DNA of 15,045 nt, from positions 1 to 15,045 of the forward strand of contig JAITTM010000138.1 in assembly GCA_031286975.1 (NCBI GenBank), in the 5' to 3' direction. Every line of letters begins with the position of its first letter. Position 1 is the first letter of the stretch. A program made the position numbers and the translations under genes. This DNA comes from Coriobacteriales bacterium (GTDB taxonomy: Bacteria; Actinomycetota; Coriobacteriia; Coriobacteriales; UBA8131). This document shows, in pieces, positions 1-6,238 of this stretch. The notes below the pieces were generated by a model. It searched no databases. It had not been told where the DNA came from and saw nothing but the letters and a program-made list of their open reading frames with translations.

Positions 1-130
1 CAGAAAACTGGCAGCCTGAAAAGAGCAGGGCAAAAGACAGGAGTGCCAGAAGTGCTATTCGTTGTATTGGAGGCGGCTTAACTTTGGGAATACAAGACGC
101 GACAGGTGGCTGTTTGCGACGGAAAATCAT
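1..130 (-). CDS. Lipoprotein N-terminus (partial, cut by window edge)
   Basis: The reverse complement reads open from an ATG at 128-130 to the window edge, giving 43 residues with no stop. It starts with a basic segment (MIFRRKQ) and continues with a hydrophobic stretch at residues 25-37 that ends in the lipobox L-F-S-G-C, with the lipidated cysteine at residue 40. This is a type II signal peptide with an unusually long n-region of about 24 residues. An excellent ribosome binding site, AGGAGGGG, lies at 136-143, five bases from the ATG, and fixes the start. The mature protein lies outside the window, so its function (binding protein, enzyme or other) cannot be told. The gene is transcribed away from the VOC gene at 313-702, and both are on the minus strand with a 182-base gap. 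Confidence 0.72.
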   Translation of the reverse strand, partial: MIFRRKQPPVASCIPKVKPPPIQRIALLALLSFALLFSGCQFS

Positions 131-172
131 GATATCCCCTCCTGATCTTCTGTTGCCCCTGAACCAGTGCCT

Positions 173-200
173 ATGATACTCCGTTGCACTCTATTTACAA
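173..200 (-). promoter_or_regulatory. Candidate sigma-70-type promoter for the partial lipoprotein gene
   Basis: On the minus strand, TTGTAA (rc of 195-200) and TATCAT (rc of 173-178) are separated by 16 bases. The first matches four of six positions of the -35 consensus and the second five of six of the -10. They lie about 45 bases upstream of the lipoprotein ATG in an AT-rich stretch (183-290) that contrasts with the GC-rich surroundings. The call rests on consensus matching only. The AT-rich gap holds no other gene that can be supported. Confidence 0.35.
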
Positions 201-312
201 TACAAAAAGGAAAATTTTTGTAGCCTTATCTTATGGCTTTACTATGGCCTTACCTCATATCAATAATTCCCTGATATTCTGCCCGCAGAGTCCCCCCGGT
301 CTTCTCCCTGGC

Positions 313-702
313 TTAGCTTTGAACCAGAGGCTTGCCAAAGGCGATCCAGCGACCGTCGATATCCTCGACGGCGAACTCACCGTTGTGGCTGCCCTCGGCG
401 CCGCTAACAACCACGATGCGGGCGCCTTTGAGCGCAAAATCCTCCAGCAGCTTGTTTTGCTCGTCGGTCACGATGTAGGCATCGTAGCCATAGCCATAGG
501 TGAGGCGATTGGGGTAGGCGCGCGAGGTCCCCGCCGAGGTGAGCACGATCTGGATGCCGTCGCGCGACAGATAGATGTGGGGCTCCGCTGAGTTCAGCCT
601 GTCCTGACGCGCAAAGCCCAACACATCAACGTAGAACCGAGCGGTGTTCTCAAGGTTGGGCACGGGAAACACGGGAACCACCGCAATAAAGTCATCTGCC
701 AT
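313..702 (-). CDS. VOC-fold (glyoxalase/bleomycin-resistance family) protein
   Basis: This 129-residue protein has the size of a single two-module vicinal-oxygen-chelate protein. The N-terminal module begins with the typical V-x-N-L-x-x-T-A-R-F-Y-x-D-V-L-G-F pattern (residues 14-30). The C-terminal module ends with E-D-I-D-G-R-W-I-A-F-G (residues 112-122), a very common closing strand and turn of this superfamily. No clear metal-ligand set can be assigned by eye, so it may be a ligand-binding member rather than an enzyme; the substrate is unknown. The start is fixed by GGGAGG at 710-715, seven bases upstream of the ATG. The gene is divergent from the radical SAM gene and stands alone, with no operon partner on its upstream side. 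Function beyond the fold is not inferred. Confidence 0.82.
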   Translation of the reverse strand: MADDFIAVVPVFPVPNLENTARFYVDVLGFARQDRLNSAEPHIYLSRDGIQIVLTSAGTSRAYPNRLTYGYGYDAYIVTDEQNKLLEDFALKGARIVVVSGAEGSHNGEFAVEDIDGRWIAFGKPLVQS

Positions 703-721
703 CGTACATCCTCCCGGGTGC

Positions 722-754
722 TGCTCAAGGGGCGTTGCATTGCCGCTTTGAGCA
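722..754. repeat. Inverted repeat in front of the VOC gene
   Basis: A perfect seven-base inverted repeat, TGCTCAA (722-728) and TTGAGCA (748-754), encloses 19 bases. It begins 20 bases upstream of the VOC ATG and abuts a -10-like TACAAT on the minus strand (rc of 754-759). It could be a regulator half-site pair or a hairpin in the VOC 5' leader. No convincing -35 was found at the right distance. Confidence 0.35.
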
Positions 755-807
755 TTGTACTAGTAATCCTGTGGTACGACATTGAAAGAAATACATCATC
801 TACCGTA

Positions 808-836
808 CGGACAGGCAGGCGCATTCGTCTTATGAT
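808..836 (+). promoter_or_regulatory. Candidate promoter for the radical SAM / ABC transporter module
   Basis: CGGACA (808-813, four of six -35 positions) and TATGAT (831-836, five of six -10 positions) are 17 bases apart, the optimal spacing. A start point near 843 would give a leader of about 184 bases before the radical SAM ATG at 1027. That is long for bacteria and fits the structured leader described separately. Evidence is consensus matching and position only. Confidence 0.4.
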
Positions 837-850
837 AGAGGCGAAGGATT

Positions 851-990
851 TGTGCCCCGCGTCACTGACTCATACCGAGCGGCACAGGGACAGCTCTCAT
901 AGACACAGCAGCCAGAAGGATCGACGAGTGCCGCGCACTGGTCGAGGCTGGGTGAATCTGCAAAATGGCCTCACAGGGAGACCTTTGCGG
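851..990 (+). promoter_or_regulatory. Structured 5' leader: three consecutive stem-loops before the radical SAM gene
   Basis: Three hairpins can be drawn by eye. Hairpin I pairs TGTGCC (851-856) with GGCACA (881-886). Hairpin II pairs CAGCC (909-913) with GGCTG (946-950), then after a 7-base bulge TCGAC (921-925) with GTCGA (941-945), then past a G/G mismatch AGTGC (927-931) with GCACT (935-939) around a CGC loop, about 15 pairs in all. Hairpin III pairs GCAAA (960-964) with TTTGC (984-988), extended by GG/CC and CCT/AGG inside. None is followed by a U-run, so they are not intrinsic terminators. The core of hairpin II (921-945) is also a 25-base near-perfect dyad and could instead be an operator. 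The region's codons are open in frame with the gene downstream, but its composition is unlike it. Confidence 0.45.
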
Positions 991-1026
991 GTGGGAGTGC
1001 CAGAAGAAGCGCAGGAGGAAAACCGA

Positions 1027-2034
1027 ATGATCGTCTCGTGGATGACCACAAACCGTTGCAATCTCAAGTGCCAGCACTGCTATCAGGACGCGGAGGGCAC
1101 CGATGCCTCCATCGAAAACGAGCTTAGCACCGCCGAGGCCAAGCAGCTCATCGAGCAGATCGCGCAGACGGGCTTTAAGATCATGATCTTCAGCGGCGGC
1201 GAGCCCCTGCTGCGCCCCGACATCTTCGAGTTGGTCGCCCACGCTTCCGCCCAAGGCTTGCGTCCGGTGTTTGGCACCAACGGCATGCTGCTCACGCCCA
1301 CGGTCGTGCAAAAACTCAAGGACGCCGGTGCGGCGGCGATGGGCATCAGCCTCGACAGCCTCGACCCGCACAAGCACAACGAGTTTCGCGGCGACCCGCA
1401 GGCCTTCCAGCTCACCCTCCAGGGTATGGAGAACTGCCGTGCTGCCGGCCTGCCCTTCCAGATACACACCACCATCATGGACTGGAACACCAACGAGCTA
1501 CTCGACATCACCGATTTTGCCGTGGAGAAGGGCGCTAACGCACACTACCCGTTCTTCCTCATCCCGGTGGGTCGCGGCAAGTTCATCGAGGAGACGGCCA
1601 TCAAGGTGCTCGAGAACGAGGAGCTTCTCCATAGCATCATGCAAAAATCGACCGAGGTGTCCATCAGTTGCAAGCCCACCTGCGCCCCGCAGTTTGTGCG
1701 CGTCGCCCGCCAGATGGGCATCGACACGCGCTTCACACGGGGCTGTTTGGCCGGCCTGAGCTACTGCATCATCTCGCCCGAGGGCATCGTGCGCCCCTGC
1801 GCCTACATGATGGAGCCTGCCGGTGACCTGCGCACGCAGAGCTTTGGCGAGATCTGGGAGAAAAGCGCGGTCTTTACCGCCCTGCGCACGCAAGCCTACT
1901 CGGGTGCCTGCGGAAGCTGCGACTACAAGGACGGCTGCGGCGGCTGCCGCGCCCGCGCCGCCTACTATCACGACGGCGACTTCATGGCGGCCGACGAATA
2001 CTGCGCCTACGGCAAGCAACTGCTGCAGGCGTAG
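1027..2034 (+). CDS. nirJ2: Radical SAM/SPASM protein of the NirJ2/AhbD type (heme-pathway enzyme)
   Basis: This 335-residue radical SAM enzyme resembles the NirJ2/AhbD group, whose studied members act in the siroheme-dependent (alternative) heme pathway or heme d1 synthesis by radical side-chain removal. The SAM-binding [4Fe-4S] motif is C11-x3-C15-x2-C18, followed by the GGEP motif at 57-60. A cysteine-rich C-terminal SPASM-type region runs from about residue 215 (C215, C219, C240, C247, C258) to C295-x2-C298-x5-C304-x2-C307 and C326, enough for auxiliary Fe-S clusters. The phrase C-G-G-C-R-A-R-A at 304-311 is typical of this group. The frame is open upstream to 718, but the ATG at 1027 is preceded by AGGAGG at optimal spacing and begins the conserved M-I-V-S-W sequence. 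The genes for an iron/tetrapyrrole-type ABC importer follow after 109 bases. The substrate (Fe-coproporphyrin, didecarboxysiroheme or other) is inference. Confidence 0.82.
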   Translation: MIVSWMTTNRCNLKCQHCYQDAEGTDASIENELSTAEAKQLIEQIAQTGFKIMIFSGGEPLLRPDIFELVAHASAQGLRPVFGTNGMLLTPTVVQKLKDAGAAAMGISLDSLDPHKHNEFRGDPQAFQLTLQGMENCRAAGLPFQIHTTIMDWNTNELLDITDFAVEKGANAHYPFFLIPVGRGKFIEETAIKVLENEELLHSIMQKSTEVSISCKPTCAPQFVRVARQMGIDTRFTRGCLAGLSYCIISPEGIVRPCAYMMEPAGDLRTQSFGEIWEKSAVFTALRTQAYSGACGSCDYKDGCGGCRARAAYYHDGDFMAADEYCAYGKQLLQA

Positions 2035-2085
2035 CGCTGTGCGTGTCTTGATCGAGAGGCGTTTGTTTGGGAGTGTCTGATTGTA

Positions 2086-2106
2086 GGGGCGAGCGCTTTT
2101 CGTCCT
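2086..2106 (+). other. Weak stem-loop upstream of the binding-protein gene
   Basis: GGGGCGAG (2086-2093) can pair in RNA with TTCGTCCT (2099-2106), with three G-U wobbles and a five-base loop. It lies in the 109-base gap between the radical SAM and binding-protein genes, 25 bases upstream of the latter's ribosome binding site (AGGAGG within 2132-2138). There is a short U-run in the loop side but none after the stem, so termination is doubtful. Confidence 0.25.
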
Positions 2107-2143
2107 GCAGGCAAAATATACGCAAGATTACGAGGAGGAACAC

Positions 2144-3130
2144 ATGAAACGAATCACCGCATTGCTACTGGCCATCGCACTGCTCGCGCTGCCCCTGGGA
2201 GGCTGTGGCAGTCCTGCGCCCACGTCCACGCCCGACCCCGAGCCCACTGCCAGCAACCCCACAGAGTCCGAGACTCCTACGCCTGGCCCCGTGACCTTTA
2301 CCGATGATCTTGGCAACGAGGTGAGCGTTGATAATCCCCAGCGCGTTATCGCCACGCTTTCGAGCTTTGCCCAGACCTGGCAGCTTGCCGGAGGCCAGAA
2401 CCTCGTGGGCCTCACCGAGGACGCCCAGACTGAGGGCAAGGTCGAGATTCCCGCCGACGTGCAGTACGTGGGCACCTATGACACGCTCAACCTCGAGCAG
2501 ATCATCGCGCTTGAGCCCGACCTCGTTATTCTCTCCGCAGCCCCCCGCTACAAGCAGACCGATCTGCAAGAGGCCCTCAAAGGCGCCGGTATCAACTTTG
2601 CCTACTTTAATGTGACGCATTTTGAGGATTATCTCCGCATGCTTAAGGTCTTTACCGACATCACCGCCCGCCCCGATCTCTATGATGTGAACGGCGAGGC
2701 TGTGCAGGAGAGGGTCAACGCCATCCTGGCTCAGGTTCCCGTTGCTTCGGGCGAGAAGCCCACGGTGTTCTTCCTTATCACTGAGTCGCGGGGCACCCGT
2801 GTGCAGAATGGCGAGACCATGCCCGGACGCATCCTCACCGAGCTGGGAGCCGAGAATCTTGCTGACACAAACCCCAGCCTGCTGAGTGAGTTCTCGCTCG
2901 AGGGCCTTATTGCGGCAGAGCCCGACTACATTTTTGTGCTCCCCATGGGCAACAGCGCAGAGGCCACCGCGGCAAACGTGGCCACCCTTGAGGGCAACCC
3001 CGCCTGGGGCGACATCAAGGCAGTCAAGGACGGCAAGTACTTCAAGGTCGATCTGGAGCACTTTATGTACAAGCCCAACAACCTTTGGGACGAGAGTTAC
3101 CAGATACTCTTTGACGACCTGTACAAGTAG
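2144..3130 (+). CDS. ABC transporter substrate-binding lipoprotein (iron/siderophore/tetrapyrrole/B12 class)
   Basis: This 328-residue secreted lipoprotein is the extracellular receptor of the importer encoded by the next two genes. The signal peptide ends in the lipobox L18-G-G-C21. A Pro/Thr/Ser-rich linker (about 22-50) then leads into a Peripla_BP_2 (class III, FepB/BtuF-like) domain. That domain shows the usual opening V-T-F-T-D-D-L-G-N-E-V (50-60) with N-P-Q-R-V-I (64-69), followed by the L-E-Q-I-I-A-L-E-P-D-L-V-I segment that precedes the interlobe helix and the second-lobe L-E-G-L-I-A-A-E-P-D-Y-I-F-V. GAGGAGGA at 2132-2139 fixes the ATG start. The fold does not reveal the ligand. The neighbouring heme-type radical SAM gene favours heme, an iron chelate or a corrinoid, and this is inference. 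Stem-loops directly downstream may raise its level over the membrane subunits. Confidence 0.9.
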   Translation: MKRITALLLAIALLALPLGGCGSPAPTSTPDPEPTASNPTESETPTPGPVTFTDDLGNEVSVDNPQRVIATLSSFAQTWQLAGGQNLVGLTEDAQTEGKVEIPADVQYVGTYDTLNLEQIIALEPDLVILSAAPRYKQTDLQEALKGAGINFAYFNVTHFEDYLRMLKVFTDITARPDLYDVNGEAVQERVNAILAQVPVASGEKPTVFFLITESRGTRVQNGETMPGRILTELGAENLADTNPSLLSEFSLEGLIAAEPDYIFVLPMGNSAEATAANVATLEGNPAWGDIKAVKDGKYFKVDLEHFMYKPNNLWDESYQILFDDLYK

Positions 3131-3151
3131 TGACAGTATAAAACCCAGGAT

Positions 3152-3211
3152 ATCCTGCGCGGCGCAAAGCCAAGTCGCAGGATCTGCCTGGATGCCTGAT
3201 AGCTCAGGCAT
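3152..3211 (+). promoter_or_regulatory. Two tandem stem-loops between binding-protein and permease genes
   Basis: The first stem pairs ATCCTGCG (3152-3159) with CGCAGGAT (3176-3183) and contains an inner GGC/GCC helix (3161-3163 with 3169-3171). The second pairs ATGCCTGA (3192-3199) with TCAGGCAT (3204-3211) around a TAGC loop. Both are perfect eight-base stems with no U-run after them. In binding-protein-dependent ABC operons such intergenic stems often protect the upstream mRNA from 3' decay or partly stop polymerase, giving more binding protein than permease. That role is inferred here from position and structure. Confidence 0.7.
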
Positions 3212-3235
3212 TCGTGCACCAAGGAAGTCAAACGA

Positions 3236-4273
3236 TTGAGCAGGCAACAGCAACAAGAGCAGCAAACAAGGTCTCCCAAAACCAGGATGCGCCGAGCGGC
3301 TATCCTGGTGGGGAGCCTTGTTGTCCTGTTGCTTGTGAGCTTTCTTGGGCTCGGTTTTGGTTCGAGCTCGCTTTCGCCTGTCGATCTGTTCCAGATGCTC
3401 ACCGGCAGCACTGACAATACCACCACGCAGACCATCTTTGTCAATATCCGCCTGCCTCGCGTCCTGGGAGCCCTCCTTGCCGGCGCGGCGCTTGCGGTTT
3501 CTGGCTGCATCATCCAGGCTGTTCTCAACAATCCGCTCGCCAGCCCTAACATCATCGGTGTCAACACGGGTGCGGGGCTTGCGGTGCTGGCGGTTTCGGC
3601 GCTGTTTCCCGCACTGTTGTTCTTGCTGCCGCTGGCTGCTTTTTTTGGCGCGCTAGCCGCGGCGCTCATCATCATGGGCATCGCCACCGGCGGGGGAGTG
3701 TCGCGGCTTACGCTGGTGCTCGCCGGTATCGCCATAACCACGATCTTCACCGCAGGCATGAACGCCGTTCTCATCATCTATCCCGATGCCTACGTGGGTG
3801 CCGGTACCTTTTTGGTGGGAGGCCTCTCGGGTTTGACGCTTGAGCGAATCACGGCACCCTTCATCTACATCCTCATCGGCCTGGTGCTTGCCTTTATCAG
3901 CGGCAAGGCACTCAATATCATCTCATTGGGAGAAGAGACGGCGCAAGCGCTGGGCATGAACGTCAACCTGCGGCGCTTCCTCCTTATCGCGCTTGCGGCC
4001 CTGCTGGCTGGCGCCGCCGTGAGTTTTGCGGGGCTGCTGGGTTTTGTGGGCCTCATCGTGCCGCACGTGGGGCGCTACCTGCTGGGTCCCGACAACCGCC
4101 TGCTCCTGCCGGCCAGCGCCGTGATAGGAGCCGTGTTTGTAGCGGCCTGCGACCTCTGTTCGCGCGTGGTGTTCGCCCCCTACGAGATGCCGGTAGGCAT
4201 CTGCATGGCTCTCATAGGCGGCCCCTTCTTCATCTTCCTCATCATCAGATATCGGAAGAGCAGCTATGATTAG
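3236..4273 (+). CDS. FecCD-family ABC transporter permease
   Basis: This 345-residue polytopic inner-membrane subunit belongs to the FecCD/BtuC family, which imports iron-siderophores, heme or cobalamin. Family hallmarks are I71-R-L-P-R-V-L-G-A-L-L-A-G-A-A-L-A-V-S-G, then Q-A-V-L-x-N-P-L-A-S-P-x-I-I-G-V-x-T-G-A-G (94-114), the L-G-E-E-T-A-Q-A-L-G-M coupling segment (231-241) and G-L-I-V-P-H-V-G-R (272-280). About ten membrane segments are expected in the family, and the length is normal. The start is TTG at 3236 with a weak AAGGAAG about nine bases upstream; the only nearby ATG (3287, residue 18) lacks a good site and would still leave TM1 intact. The first 20 residues are Gln/Arg-rich and cytoplasmic. 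The stop overlaps the start of a mini-frame that leads into the ATPase gene. Confidence 0.92.
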   Translation: MSRQQQQEQQTRSPKTRMRRAAILVGSLVVLLLVSFLGLGFGSSSLSPVDLFQMLTGSTDNTTTQTIFVNIRLPRVLGALLAGAALAVSGCIIQAVLNNPLASPNIIGVNTGAGLAVLAVSALFPALLFLLPLAAFFGALAAALIIMGIATGGGVSRLTLVLAGIAITTIFTAGMNAVLIIYPDAYVGAGTFLVGGLSGLTLERITAPFIYILIGLVLAFISGKALNIISLGEETAQALGMNVNLRRFLLIALAALLAGAAVSFAGLLGFVGLIVPHVGRYLLGPDNRLLLPASAVIGAVFVAACDLCSRVVFAPYEMPVGICMALIGGPFFIFLIIRYRKSSYD

Positions 4274-4331
4274 CGAGAAGACCATGCCCCCGTCCAGCCA
4301 GGACTCGCCCTCTTGCGGGAGGACGCGATGA
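4266..4331 (+). CDS. Possible 21-residue coupling mini-ORF between permease and ATPase genes
   Basis: An ATG at 4266-4268 overlaps the permease stop (TAG at 4271-4273). Its frame of 21 sense codons ends in TGA at 4329-4331, overlapping the ATPase ATG (4328-4330) as ATGA. A weak GGAAGAG lies at 4254-4260. The peptide (MISEKTMPPSSQDSPSCGRTR) has no recognisable domain. The neat double overlap suggests a cistron whose translation carries ribosomes across the 54-base gap, but it may be chance. The ATPase has its own good ribosome binding site. Confidence 0.25.
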   Translation: MISEKTMPPSSQDSPSCGRTR

Positions 4332-5092
4332 TCGAGCTGCGCGATGCGACGTTCACCTACAACCACAAACCCTTTATCGACGGCCTGTCGCTCAAACTCG
4401 AGACGGGGCAGATATCCACCATCATCGGGCCAAACGGTTGCGGCAAGTCGACGCTGGTCAAGCTTATCAGCCGCCAACTGCACCCGCAGCACGGCTCTGT
4501 GCTGCTCGATGGACACGACATCCGCCACCTCAAGACGCGCGACTTTGCCCGCCAGGTGGCGCTGCTGGCGCAAAGCAGCTTCGTGCCCAACATGGAGGTC
4601 GAGCAACTGGTGCTCTGCGGCCGCTACCCGCACCAGAGCTTTGTCTCAGCGGCCTCGCCGGATGATCGCCGCCTCGTTGAGGACGCCCTCAGCCTCACCG
4701 GAGCCATCGCCTTCAGGGAGAAGAACATACGCAACCTCAGCGGCGGCGAGCGCCAAAAGGTGTTCTTGGCGATGGCGCTTGCCCAGGACACCCGCGTCAT
4801 CGTGCTTGACGAACCCACGTCCTACCTGGACATCCATGCCTGTCAGGACGTGATGCAACTGGTGCAGCGGCTCAACACCGAGCTGGGCAAGACCATCATC
4901 ATGGTGCTGCACGACCTGCAAAACGCCCTGCACTACTCCCACAACATCCTGGTGATGCAAAAGGGAGCCATCATCCAAAGCGGCTCCGCAGAAAAGATTG
5001 TCGCCTCAAACGCCATAGAAGAAGCCTTCCAGATCAATCTCAAATGCTTTTGGGAGAATGGCAACCCCTACTACGCCTTTACCGCCCGATAA
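4328..5092 (+). CDS. ABC transporter ATPase (FepC/FhuC/BtuD type)
   Basis: This 254-residue cytoplasmic ATPase powers the importer formed with the permease and lipoprotein just upstream. All the motifs are present: Walker A G34-P-N-G-C-G-K-S-T42, Q-loop Q82, signature L137-S-G-G-E-R-Q, Walker B V-I-V-L-D161-E-P with S-Y-L-D as D-loop, and the switch histidine H195. The length is normal for the family. The ATG at 4328 is preceded by GGGAGG (4317-4322) at five bases. An in-frame TTG at 4313 would overlap that site and is rejected. It is the last gene of the plus-strand module; a stem-loop and U-rich tract follow directly at 5103-5130. Confidence 0.93.
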   Translation: MIELRDATFTYNHKPFIDGLSLKLETGQISTIIGPNGCGKSTLVKLISRQLHPQHGSVLLDGHDIRHLKTRDFARQVALLAQSSFVPNMEVEQLVLCGRYPHQSFVSAASPDDRRLVEDALSLTGAIAFREKNIRNLSGGERQKVFLAMALAQDTRVIVLDEPTSYLDIHACQDVMQLVQRLNTELGKTIIMVLHDLQNALHYSHNILVMQKGAIIQSGSAEKIVASNAIEEAFQINLKCFWENGNPYYAFTAR

Positions 5093-5102
5093 CAGGCCAG
5101 AG

Positions 5103-5120
5103 GGCTCTGCTTGCGGAGCC
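5103..5120 (+). terminator. Candidate intrinsic terminator after the ABC operon
   Basis: GGCTCTG (5103-5109) pairs with CGGAGCC (5114-5120) around a CTTG loop, a seven-pair stem with one wobble. It is followed by a pyrimidine tract rich in T (5121-5132). It sits ten bases after the ATPase stop and touches the stop codon of the convergent gene (5120-5122), so it could serve both strands. The tract on the minus side is less T-rich. Confidence 0.5.
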
Positions 5121-6238
5121 TACTCTTCTTCCTTCGCCTCCGGCAAGAGCGTGCTGGTCTTTGCGGCTTCGAGGCGTTTTGCGGTATCAGGGTGGGTCTC
5201 ACCCTTGAGGCGCTTGGTCTTCTGTGTCTTATCACTCGAGAAGCTCTTGGTGCGGTGTATCAGCACGGCGCCGATAGTGAAGGGCATCCAGAACACGAGA
5301 CCGCGATAGCTGAGCGCGATTGCCGTTGCAACGCCGGCGCTCACACCGTAGGCAGCCAGCAGCACCACAACCGCCGCCTCCACCACGCCTACGCCCTGCG
5401 GTGTGATCGATATCATGGCAAAGAGCGTCGCCACCACGTAGCCACCTATCAGCGCGCTGGGCACACTCAGCCCAAAGGCGACACCCGCTAGGCAAAAGCA
5501 CACCAGCTCGCAGGTGCTGGCCAGAACCGAGAACACAAATACCAGCGCGGCTTTTTTGGGGTTGTGCCCTATCATGCCAGCGGCCTCGCCAAACGACTCC
5601 ACCACCGTATCGACCCAGGGGTTCACCTCCTTGCCCTTGCGAAACCGCTTTGAGAGTCTGTTCACCAGATTCTCGATAGGACGCAAGAAGCCGATAATAA
5701 GTCCGGGGCTTTTGCGCCCGATTACCATGATGCCTGCCATGGCGCCTACCAAAAACACCACAAAGAGCCCGAAGAGAAACCACAGCGGTGTGAGGTTGCC
5801 GCTGAACTGCAGGATAACAAAGCCGAATATCATGATGAACATGAAGCCCGACTCGATGGACATCTGCATGAGCAGGGCAGCGCTGGTGGCGCGCCCGGCA
5901 GGTATGCCGCGCTTGCGCATATCGTCGATTACCAGCATGGTGCCGGCGGTGTTGAGCGAGGGCGCTATCGTATTCATGAAAAAGGTGCCAAACACCAGCG
6001 GCAGGGTGTCGCGCGCACGGATATGCTCGCCCACCGTCTTGAAGGCGGCGGCATAGGCAAACGCCTGCGCGAAGTATTTGCAGAGTTGGCTGAGCACCGC
6101 AAACACCAGCGGGAGAACCGCCCCAGTCCGGAGGGTCTCAACAAGCTCGATGAACTGATCGCCCCGCAAAAGCACCACGGCAAGCGCAACCACGATAATC
6201 ACGCCGATGATGAGCTTACGGATACTGATATACTGCAT
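5120..6238 (-). CDS. Polytopic membrane protein, lysylphosphatidylglycerol-synthase TM-domain family
   Basis: This protein of 372 residues and roughly eight membrane segments belongs to the LPG_synthase_TM (YbhN/AglD-like) family. Members are stand-alone homologues of the MprF flippase-type domain and are linked to lipid or glycan-lipid handling. Supporting segments are N-T-I-A-P-S-L-N-T-A-G-T at 89-100 and the C-terminal S-I-T-P-Q-G-V-G-V-V-E-A-A (277-289) followed by A-L-S-Y-R-G-L-V-F-W-M-P (308-319), the conserved gate region of the family. There is no aminoacyltransferase domain, so it is not a complete MprF. The C-terminal tail (from about 330) is charged and cytoplasmic. The frame is open upstream to a TTG at 6418, but those 60 residues are not membrane-like and have no support; the ATG at 6238 starts directly before TM1. 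Its GGAAGG is 12 bases away, so the start is only fairly sure. Confidence 0.82.
   Translation of the reverse strand: MQYISIRKLIIGVIIVVALAVVLLRGDQFIELVETLRTGAVLPLVFAVLSQLCKYFAQAFAYAAAFKTVGEHIRARDTLPLVFGTFFMNTIAPSLNTAGTMLVIDDMRKRGIPAGRATSAALLMQMSIESGFMFIMIFGFVILQFSGNLTPLWFLFGLFVVFLVGAMAGIMVIGRKSPGLIIGFLRPIENLVNRLSKRFRKGKEVNPWVDTVVESFGEAAGMIGHNPKKAALVFVFSVLASTCELVCFCLAGVAFGLSVPSALIGGYVVATLFAMISITPQGVGVVEAAVVVLLAAYGVSAGVATAIALSYRGLVFWMPFTIGAVLIHRTKSFSSDKTQKTKRLKGETHPDTAKRLEAAKTSTLLPEAKEEE

Noticed and set aside
841..930. Cobalamin-riboswitch-like fragments (CCCCGCGTCACTG near 855-867 and GCCAG at 911-915)
   Set aside because: The conserved GGTG-A-A-TCC core between them is missing, the upstream half would lie beyond the predicted transcript start, and the 3' box bases are better used by the strong hairpin II. 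A covariance-model search would settle it.
718..1026. 103-residue N-terminal extension of the radical SAM protein
   Set aside because: The frame is open, but the extension resembles no domain and lies upstream of an ideal AGGAGG plus ATG at 1027. The family normally begins at that methionine.
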